A DNA stretch of 12,147 nucleotides from JBQCDV01 sp051960855 (GTDB lineage: Bacteria; Actinomycetota; Actinomycetes; JAJZTN01): the NCBI GenBank assembly GCA_051960855.1, contig JBQCDV010000136.1, positions 1 to 12,147 on the forward strand, given 5' to 3'. The notes under the pieces were generated by a model. The model was not told the DNA's origin, made no database searches, and saw only the letters and a program-made list of their open reading frames with translations. Positions 6,846-12,147 of the stretch are shown in pieces. Both the position numbers and the translations under genes were made by a program. Every line of letters starts with the position of its first letter. Position 1 is the stretch's first letter.

Positions 6846-7264
6846 ACAGGAGCCGCGCTCCCCGGAAGCGGTGGCACACCCCTCAACCGACGGGCCTGAG
6901 CCAGGAGCGCGTCTTTCGGCTCGACCGACGCAGCTCTGATCCAGCGTCGCCCGGCGCGCTCTGCGCCCAGTCGCGTCGGGCCGGAACGTCCACCTACCGG
7001 GCGTCAAGTCGCGCATCCCCTAGACGGTGCGAGTAGCTGACCGCGGGACACGTTGAGGAATTGGTGGTTCCTGGGCTGAAGAAGGTGGGGCGCTCGCCAG
7101 CGACGTCGACCGGCAGCAGTGCGAAGCCCGGGCCGGGACCGAGGGCCACCCCTCACTGGAGGAGCGAAGCGGCGACGGCGACGGCCAGTCCCCGAGAGGC
7201 AGGGGGCGAAGAACTTACCCCAGAACCCTCCACGCCTCCGGAGCTGTGTGAGACCCATTGGTAC

Positions 7265-7278
7265 CCACGCTAACGTGG
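7265..7278 (-). repeat. Inverted repeat, right copy; also a small hairpin after the HNH gene
   Basis: This is the partner of the copy at 6832-6845. It is also a self-complementary hairpin (CCACG, loop CTAA, CGTGG) three bases after the HNH stop codon, so it could act as a weak terminator for that gene. The left copy does not form the same hairpin. Confidence 0.35.
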
Positions 7279-7281
7279 CCT

Positions 7282-8190
7282 TTACCCCGCCGCCTTGAAG
7301 CCCGAGAAGCGTACGTCTAGTCGGTCCCGGTCTGGCTTCTGCGCACTCTTGGTGGGAAGAACGCGAAGCGGTTGTCTATGAAAGTCCTGTAGTCCGTGGC
7401 GGAGCATCGGGCCGTCTGTCTCCTCCAAGACACGGGAGTTGATGTGCACCACGAGGTCGGGGCTGACGCCAAGGATGTTGCGGTCGTACGCGGCATGGTG
7501 AATCTTGCAAAGACTCAAACCGTTGCTCACGACGGGCTCTCCACCCGGCTGTCCGTCAGCAATGATGTGCGCAGCGTCGAGGAGCTCCCGATGACGCAGC
7601 GCGCATATTGCGCACTGCCCTCGATATGCCAACATTACTCCGCCTCGGAATATTGGCTGATGAAGGCGCTGTCGGCTCAAGCGCTCTGCGTAACGGCGTT
7701 CTACGACAGAACCGGATGCAATGAGGCCAGCCACCATGGCGAGTTGATCCTCATTAATCGCTACGACGTACCGGCGGTGCTCCCGCTCCTCTACGGCCAA
7801 AAAGACCGGCATGACCGGAGCGAAGGTCGCAGGAACGACTTCGTGCAGCCAAATCAATGGCAGCCGCAACTCCGCAGCCCGGCGCAGCTTCGTGTTGTCT
7901 CCCCGATCCGGGTCGCCCGGGGGGAAGTCGTAACGTAGCAGCCCGTCCGGACCGGTCTCATCTTTGTAGTGCGACCCCTTGGTACTCAGGATTGTGATCG
8001 TCGCCGGCAGTTGCGCCGGATTCCGGACGCCACGGCCCTGGTCGATTAGGGTGATGCGCTCGCCTTGAAAATGGAAGTCTTCGAGCTGTCGCCGTGTCAC
8101 GACTCCACCGCTCTGCTCCGCCAGAGTCTGCACGTACGCGAGCGCGGCAGATCGGAAGTCGGTGTCGTACTGCAGCCCGCGGTCCCGCAC
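7282..8190 (-). CDS. HNH endonuclease with N-terminal sulfur-binding-like domain, candidate type IV restriction enzyme
   Basis: A 302-residue protein in two parts. Residues ~190-245 are a clear HNH (beta-beta-alpha metal) nuclease: C193-xx-C196, L-D206-A-A-H208-I, N223-G-L, C228-xx-H231-H232, and Y-D236. Residues ~10-145 follow the pattern of the sulfur-binding domain of phosphorothioate-dependent enzymes such as ScoMcrA: FHFQGERITLI, a Gly-Val-Arg-N-P turn, ATITILST, HYKDE, LRYDF, then RGDNTKLRRAAELRLPLIWLHEV and a closing PVFLAV. Enzymes of this SBD-HNH layout (COG3440-type) cut DNA carrying phosphorothioate modification. No dnd modification genes are visible here, as expected for a modification-dependent (type IV) enzyme. 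The start is a GTG with GGGAAG upstream, and an in-frame stop lies just before. Codon use is less GC-extreme than in neighbouring core genes, suggesting acquisition. It lies 271 bases downstream of the nuclease-helicase gene. HNH is near certain; the sulfur-binding assignment is likely but unproven. Confidence 0.85.
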   Translation of the reverse strand: MRDRGLQYDTDFRSAALAYVQTLAEQSGGVVTRRQLEDFHFQGERITLIDQGRGVRNPAQLPATITILSTKGSHYKDETGPDGLLRYDFPPGDPDRGDNTKLRRAAELRLPLIWLHEVVPATFAPVMPVFLAVEEREHRRYVVAINEDQLAMVAGLIASGSVVERRYAERLSRQRLHQPIFRGGVMLAYRGQCAICALRHRELLDAAHIIADGQPGGEPVVSNGLSLCKIHHAAYDRNILGVSPDLVVHINSRVLEETDGPMLRHGLQDFHRQPLRVLPTKSAQKPDRDRLDVRFSGFKAAG

Positions 8191-8461
8191 AGGCGTGAGC
8201 TTCCCACATCCTCATCGGCAGGGAGGTGCGCCGTGACGAATCTGGCAGGTCGCCCCCGCCGCGGCGGCGCCAGCGACCGCGATGCGTGGCTGGTTCGTTG
8301 GCCATGCAGCGGCGCCCCGAAGTCCTTGCAGCACCTAGCTCAGAGTTGCGTCACGCCGAACGTGCACCGCAAACGTGTCGAAGGCGTTGAGCCGGCCGTC
8401 ACGAGCACAGTGAGCGTCATGGATGCGGGGCTAGCAATCCTTGATCGCCACTGCCAAGTCG
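8191..8461. other. 271-base gap between nuclease-helicase and HNH genes
   Basis: Both flanking genes are on the minus strand, and this is too long for a tight operon join. I see no convincing short gene. An ATG ORF starting at 8305 out-reads into the HNH gene in a different frame and looks like a shadow. A promoter for the HNH gene probably lies here, but I cannot name a reliable -35/-10 pair. Confidence 0.4.
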
Positions 8462-10327
8462 CTACGTCACAAGCCCCTGCAGGAACGCCTGCGTCTCTGC
8501 GTCGGTGGAGTAGATGAGAGTCCCGACCATGCCACGAGTGAGCAGCACCTTGTAGACGTTGCGGACGAGCGTGTCGAACTCCGCGTCCGACACTCGCTTG
8601 GTGCTACGGAAGTCAGGGTCACGATTCTCGGCGCGGCGGCTCTCCCAGTGATCACGACGCCATACAAGGTCTGGGCCGAGAATGACGCCGTTCCAGTCGT
8701 ACTCGAAGCCTTGCGCGGTGTAGACGCAGCCGACCTGTCCGAAGCCTGCAGGATCGCTAGCCCAGAGGGCGGCGGGCGGGGCTCCGCCGATCGCCCGATC
8801 GCCCTTCACGTTCCAGGGCCGAGACCACGACCCAATTACGACGTCAGGGACGAGCGTCCCGTCCTTTCTCGGATCGCTCCAGGGCCAGCAATAGCCTGCG
8901 GTGATTCGAGCGCCGTAACCACCCGATCGCTTGGCCACCAGGTCGGAAGTCATCGCCTCGGGAGACGGGACGACCTCGACGGCGAAATTGGGATCCGCCT
9001 CCCAGGGAAGTGGCCCGCCCTCCGTCAGCCCAAGTAATCGCTGCACCCAATCAAGGTAGGCCTCAGACCCGCCGCAGCGGAACTGTTCGTCGAGCCGGAC
9101 ATGAAGAACCTCGTGACCTCGTTCGGCGGCGTAGGCGGTTATCTGCTCAACTGACCCCAGCTCCCCGGGCCGCACCACCTGGTGCTCGTCGAGAAGGAAT
9201 ACCGGCACTCGAGCAGCGTCAATGAGCTCGTCAATCTGCGGGCGACCGGTGCGCAGATACGACTTGGTGTAGCGATCCACTGACGTCTCACGAATGCGGT
9301 GCGCTTCGTCGCAAATCAGCACGTCGAGGCCGTTCTTGTCGGCCTCCATGAACTGATTAAAGTACTTGAACAGCCCCTTCACTCGTGTCGACCCGCGACC
9401 GGCGACGTTACGCATCGTCTGCGTGAACGACCGAGATCCCGTTGCATGTATGACCGACCGCCCCTGCCGCGCCAGTTCACCAAGCAGAGAGAGCGCGATA
9501 ACGCTCTTCCCGGAGCCCGGTCCTCCACTGACGATGATCACCCGCTTGCGATCACCGCGACGGGAGCGCTCGACTGCCTGAAGAACTGAGAGGTACGCCT
9601 CTCGCTGCTCTGCGATGAGGGTGAACTGCTCTCGGTTCTTGATCTCCTCAGCGGCGACCGCCAAGAGCTGCCTGCTGGGGCCGACGCGCATCGATTGAAG
9701 TTCGTCCGCCGCTTGCACGCCCGGTCGCACTGGGTCGAACCGGCTCAGCAGAAACTCATGCAACTGCGCTCGGCGGTCACCCGTGACCATCCGACCCAGC
9801 TTCGTGGGTTCGAGCTCCCACAGAGGGCCGACCGTGGCCGCCGTCGCGTTGTGTAGGAACGCAAGACCTCGGACCGGATCGCGCTGGTCCGCCAAGCCTG
9901 GAATGAAGTCCAACATGTACTCGCAGTAGCCCTGCACCTGAGAGACAGGGTGGAGCACTGGCCGGTGACCGTAAGCCGGAACCTCTACCAACTCTGTCTG
10001 GTCCTCGAAAAGCTCCGCATCACTCCACTGCTTGAGCTCGACCACCACATAGGACGGGTCACCTGTACGAGGGTGGTAGCCAGCAAGGACGGCATCGACG
10101 CGCTTGCTGGTGAGTGGCAGCTGGTGCTCCAGCATGATCTCGACGGATCCAAGACCCGCGGCCACCAGCTCCTGAGCGAGGACAGGGATGCTTCGATTCC
10201 ACGACCGGACCTCCGAAGGAGACGGCCGCCGTGCATGCCGATGCAGCATCTGTTCCAGAAGCCGCTCCGCGATGCTCTCCCCGTCGTCAGTGGCGAGACC
10301 GGTCGCGGACTGACGCACGAGCGCCAT
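8462..10327 (-). CDS. DUF2075-type superfamily 1 helicase with N-terminal PD-(D/E)XK-like nuclease domain
   Basis: A 621-residue protein. Residues ~65-100 contain a nuclease-like core: KRVD (D78), AVLAGY, then VVVE97-L-K99-QW, the D...ExK arrangement of PD-(D/E)XK folds. From ~230 on it is a DUF2075/Schlafen-type SF1 ATPase: Walker A GGPGSGKS at 268-275, Walker B LICDEAHR at 337-344, VFLLDEHQVV, RLDEQFRCGGSEAYLDWV, the late motif YTAQGFEYDWNGVILG (~536-550), and a final VYKVLLTRGMVGTLIY (~591-606) carrying the arginine-finger region. Such proteins unwind or translocate on nucleic acid using ATP, and many nuclease-helicase fusions are phage-defence effectors. ATG at 10327 has GGGGG 8 bases upstream; ATG at 10333 would leave only two. 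It is divergent from the MazG-like gene (about 145 bases apart) and upstream of the HNH gene on the same strand. The helicase assignment is firm, the nuclease domain likely. Confidence 0.88.
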   Translation of the reverse strand: MALVRQSATGLATDDGESIAERLLEQMLHRHARRPSPSEVRSWNRSIPVLAQELVAAGLGSVEIMLEHQLPLTSKRVDAVLAGYHPRTGDPSYVVVELKQWSDAELFEDQTELVEVPAYGHRPVLHPVSQVQGYCEYMLDFIPGLADQRDPVRGLAFLHNATAATVGPLWELEPTKLGRMVTGDRRAQLHEFLLSRFDPVRPGVQAADELQSMRVGPSRQLLAVAAEEIKNREQFTLIAEQREAYLSVLQAVERSRRGDRKRVIIVSGGPGSGKSVIALSLLGELARQGRSVIHATGSRSFTQTMRNVAGRGSTRVKGLFKYFNQFMEADKNGLDVLICDEAHRIRETSVDRYTKSYLRTGRPQIDELIDAARVPVFLLDEHQVVRPGELGSVEQITAYAAERGHEVLHVRLDEQFRCGGSEAYLDWVQRLLGLTEGGPLPWEADPNFAVEVVPSPEAMTSDLVAKRSGGYGARITAGYCWPWSDPRKDGTLVPDVVIGSWSRPWNVKGDRAIGGAPPAALWASDPAGFGQVGCVYTAQGFEYDWNGVILGPDLVWRRDHWESRRAENRDPDFRSTKRVSDAEFDTLVRNVYKVLLTRGMVGTLIYSTDAETQAFLQGLVT

Positions 10328-10472
10328 GAACATTGCCCCCAGGCAGCACGAAAGAACCGTGCGGGTGGGGGCATGTCCTGGCGCTGTGGCGAGGAAGCCC
10401 GTCGGGCCGCTCTTCCAACCAGCACTCTAGGGGCGACCACTGACAGATGGGTGGATCTGGCAGGGTCGGAAC

Positions 10473-10820
10473 ATGAGCGATCTGACGGAACTTCGAGACG
10501 GCATGCGGCGGTTCACTGAGGAACGCGATTGGGGGCGCTTCCATGATCCAAAATCGCTCGCGCTCGCCCTCACCGGGGAGGTCGGCGAGGTCGCCGAACT
10601 GCTGCAGTGGTTGCCCGCGGAACAAGCTCGAGACCAGCTCCTGGCGGAGCCCCTCGCGACGCGCGTGGCGGAGGAGTTGTCCGATGTCCTGCTGTACCTG
10701 GTCCGACTCGCCGACGTACTCAGCGTCGACCTTGCCAGTGCAGCGAGTCAGAAGCTGAGAGAAGCGGAGGTGCGCTTTTCTGCCGAGGAACACTTCGGTC
10801 GGGCTCCGCAGAAGCCTTGA
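10473..10820 (+). CDS. MazG-like nucleotide pyrophosphohydrolase
   Basis: A 115-residue all-alpha protein with the metal-binding signature of the MazG/dCTPase (RS21-C6-like) superfamily: E36-V-G-E39 in LTGEVGEVAELLQWL, then E68-L-S-D71 in VAEELSDVLLYLVRLAD. These acidic pairs bind Mg2+ and the enzyme converts a (d)NTP to (d)NMP plus pyrophosphate. Small single-domain members often prefer dCTP or modified nucleotides. The length is normal for the single-domain type, so it is not the two-domain MazG of E. coli. The ATG at 10473 is preceded by AGGG with 7 bases of spacing. Its divergent neighbour is the nuclease-helicase, and it converges on nrdJ. A housekeeping (pool-cleaning) role or a role in defence by draining nucleotides are both possible; the sequence alone does not decide. 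Confidence 0.9.
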   Translation: MSDLTELRDGMRRFTEERDWGRFHDPKSLALALTGEVGEVAELLQWLPAEQARDQLLAEPLATRVAEELSDVLLYLVRLADVLSVDLASAASQKLREAEVRFSAEEHFGRAPQKP

Positions 10821-10873
10821 TGCCATCTGCCAGCGCGAGGCCGGGACACCAAACAGTCGCTCATTTAGCCAGA

Positions 10874-10892
10874 CCCCGCTCGCATCGCGGGG
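10874..10892. other. Small hairpin upstream of the main terminator
   Basis: CCCCGC and GCGGGG form a 6-base-pair stem with a 7-base loop in the 172-base gap between the MazG-like and nrdJ stops. It may add to termination of the MazG-like transcript; alone it is weak evidence. Confidence 0.35.
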
Positions 10893-10906
10893 AGGGCGAG
10901 AACGCA

Positions 10907-10940
10907 GCCGGCCCAGCACTCGGTTGAGTGCCGGGCCGGC
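10907..10940. terminator. Strong bidirectional hairpin terminator
   Basis: GCCGGCCCAGCACTC at 10907-10921 and GAGTGCCGGGCCGGC at 10926-10940 pair over 15 positions with one mismatch around a GGTT loop. This is the most stable hairpin I noticed in the window. It sits between the convergent MazG-like gene and nrdJ and should stop transcription from both. It lacks a T-tract, as usual in high-GC actinobacteria. Confidence 0.85.
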
Positions 10941-10992
10941 CCTAACGATCTCAATCAGCTGAACACGCTGACTGGTCTGGCGGCTGCGATCA

Positions 10993-12147
10993 TCAGCTGC
11001 AGCCGCTGGTGCTCCCGCACCCCTCGCACACGAAGCACGAGCCCGCGGGCCGCATCTTGACGCCACAGGTCATGCAGATCGGCGCGTCGTTCGCCTGCCC
11101 AGTCAGGGCCTCGATGAGCTCAGCCGACGATCCGACGTTCGTAGGTGCTGCCTTGGCGACAGGCGACTCCTTCGGCGCCGGCTGGGCGACCGGGGCCGAC
11201 TGGGCCAGCGTCTCCAGCTCCTCCTCGACGTCGTCGTCATCCGCCGAGACAGCCTCGTAGGAGCCGGTCTCGAGCTGACGCGCCCGCTCCTCGGCGGAGT
11301 AGATGCCGTAGGCCGCGCGGGTGTCGAAGGGCAGGTGGTCCAGTGCCAGGCGACGGAAGACGTAGTCCATGATCGACTGCGCCATCCGGACGTCGGGGTC
11401 GTCGGTGAGACCGGCCGGCTCGAAGCGCATGTTGACGAACTTCGAGACGAAGGTCTCCAGCGGCACGCCGTACTGCAGACCGATCGAGATCGCGATCGAG
11501 AAGGCGTCCATCACACCGGCGAGGGTCGAGCCCTGCTTCGACATCTTCAGGAAGATCTCGCCGAGACCATCGTCCGGGTAGGACGAGGCGGTCATGTAGC
11601 CCTCGGCACCACCGACGGCGAAGCTGGTCATCTGCGCCGGGCGCTTCTTGGGCAGCCGCTTGCGGGTCGGGCGGTACTCCACGACCGTCTCGACGACGCG
11701 CTCGGTCTCCTTGTCGCCGGACTTGTCCTTCGCGTCCGACAGCGGCTGGCCGACCTTGGAGCTGTCGCGGTAGATCGCGAGAGCCTTGAGGCCGAGCTTC
11801 CAGCCCTGCAGGTAGACGTCGGCGACGTCCTCGACGGTCGCGGTCGACGGCATGTTGATCGTCTTGGAGATCGCACCGGAGATGAAGGGCTGGACCGCAG
11901 CCATCATCTTGGCGTGGCCCATCGGGCTGATGGCCCGCTCCCCCACTGCGGTGTCGAAGATCTCGTAGTGCTCGGGACGGAGACCCGGGGCGTCGACGAC
12001 GTGGCCGTTGGCGGCGATGTACTCGACGATCGCCTCGACCTGCTCCTCCTGGTAGCCCAGCTTGCGCAGCGCCCGCGGGATCGTCTGGTTGACGATCTGC
12101 ATCGAGCCGCCGCCGACGAGCTTCTTGAACTTCACCAGCGAGAAGTC
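10993..12147 (-). CDS. nrdJ: Adenosylcobalamin-dependent (class II) ribonucleotide reductase, C-terminal part
   Basis: The last 384 residues of a class II ribonucleotide reductase; the reading frame stays open to the right edge, so the N-terminal part lies outside. The enzyme reduces ribonucleotides to deoxyribonucleotides using vitamin B12 coenzyme and needs no oxygen. Visible conserved stretches include GGGSMQIVNQTIPRALRKLG, SPMGHAKMMAAVQPFISGAI, KTINMPSTATVEDV, YLQGWKLGLKALAIYRDSSK and LGEIFLKMSKQGSTLAGVMD. An acidic then Ala/Pro/Lys-rich linker (EAVSADDDDVEEELE onward) leads to a cysteine-rich tail with CMTC and CFVCEGCGSTSGCS. That tail is typical of actinobacterial NrdJ, where the C-terminal cysteines relay electrons to the active site. 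NrdJ genes in actinobacteria are often governed by NrdR or a B12 riboswitch upstream, which would be beyond this window. It ends before the strong terminator at 10907-10940. Confidence 0.96.
   Translation of the reverse strand, partial: DFSLVKFKKLVGGGSMQIVNQTIPRALRKLGYQEEQVEAIVEYIAANGHVVDAPGLRPEHYEIFDTAVGERAISPMGHAKMMAAVQPFISGAISKTINMPSTATVEDVADVYLQGWKLGLKALAIYRDSSKVGQPLSDAKDKSGDKETERVVETVVEYRPTRKRLPKKRPAQMTSFAVGGAEGYMTASSYPDDGLGEIFLKMSKQGSTLAGVMDAFSIAISIGLQYGVPLETFVSKFVNMRFEPAGLTDDPDVRMAQSIMDYVFRRLALDHLPFDTRAAYGIYSAEERARQLETGSYEAVSADDDDVEEELETLAQSAPVAQPAPKESPVAKAAPTNVGSSAELIEALTGQANDAPICMTCGVKMRPAGSCFVCEGCGSTSGCS

Larger units (their letters stand above)
6831..7281. other. About 450 bases with no convincing gene, between convergent genes
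   Basis: The gap between the stops of the DksA-like gene and the HNH gene has short ORFs on both strands. None has a good ribosome binding site with sensible spacing, and none has a recognisable product. It holds several small hairpins: CGACGC/GCGTCG at 6926-6949, GGCGC/GCGCC at 6953-6967, and CCACG/CGTGG at 7265-7278. I found no tRNA, no CRISPR-like repeats and no transposase fragment. It could hide an RNA gene or be eroded sequence. Confidence 0.45.

Noticed and set aside
7027..7200. GTGCG at 7027 considered as the 5' end of a group II intron
   Set aside because: No domain V/VI hairpin or reverse-transcriptase ORF follows; five matching bases are not evidence.
7061..7273. Plus-strand ORF of 70 codons in the gene-free stretch
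   Set aside because: TTG start with GAGGAA directly abutting it, no recognisable product, biased composition; insufficient support as a gene.
8065..9037. Overlapping plus-strand ORFs of 150 and 198 codons
   Set aside because: Antisense to the HNH gene start, the intergenic gap and the nuclease-helicase 3' end; no ribosome binding sites and no plausible domains.
1..12147. tRNA/rRNA genes, CRISPR arrays, insertion sequences, attachment sites
   Set aside because: I scanned for tRNA-like T-arm and D-arm sequence, regularly spaced repeats, transposase motifs and long direct repeats flanking the accessory blocks and found none.

Overview
The window is very GC-rich with strong GC3 codon bias, frequent GTG/TTG starts and clear GGAGG-type ribosome binding sites. 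Together with an adenosylcobalamin-dependent class II ribonucleotide reductase and a YtrA-type GntR operon, this points to an actinomycete. The general style would fit the Geodermatophilales or a relative, but that placement is a guess from gene style, not from a search.

Layout. (1) 1-1080, minus strand: a seven-helix membrane protein and a truncated GntR/YtrA regulator, with a GTGA stop/start overlap. A single-pass membrane protein is transcribed divergently at 1172-1759, and a small inverted repeat lies in the shared promoter region. (2) 1813-6360, minus strand: four closely packed genes in transcription order. They are a two-HKD phospholipase D-superfamily protein, an unrecognised 62-residue ORF, an unrecognised ~462-residue protein with a C-terminal coiled coil, and a CoiA-like nuclease with a zinc-ribbon-like tail. 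A bidirectional terminator at 1779-1800 closes the cluster. (3) 6444-6830, plus strand: a small DksA/TraR-type zinc-finger regulator. (4) 6831-7281: about 450 bases without a convincing gene. (5) 7282-10820: three genes that look like an anti-invader island. They are an HNH endonuclease whose N-terminal half resembles phosphorothioate (sulfur)-binding domains, a DUF2075-type superfamily 1 helicase with an N-terminal PD-(D/E)XK-like nuclease domain, and a divergently transcribed MazG-like nucleotide pyrophosphohydrolase. (6) A strong hairpin terminator at 10907-10940, then the C-terminal part of nrdJ (class II ribonucleotide reductase) running off the right edge.

How the genes may work together. 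nrdJ, the DksA-like protein and probably the phospholipase D gene look like ordinary chromosomal genes. Two accessory blocks lie among them: the CoiA-like/462-residue pair (with the mini-ORF) and the HNH/DUF2075/MazG block. Both contain nuclease-type domains next to proteins of unknown role, and parts of both have visibly less extreme base composition than the flanks. I read the second block as a probable defence island in which incoming DNA would be cut (phosphorothioate-marked DNA by the HNH protein, replicating or foreign DNA by the nuclease-helicase) and nucleotide pools could be altered (MazG-like). The joint action is inference. The domain assignments for the HNH, DUF2075, PLD, CoiA, MazG, DksA, GntR and NrdJ proteins rest on motifs that can be read in the sequence.
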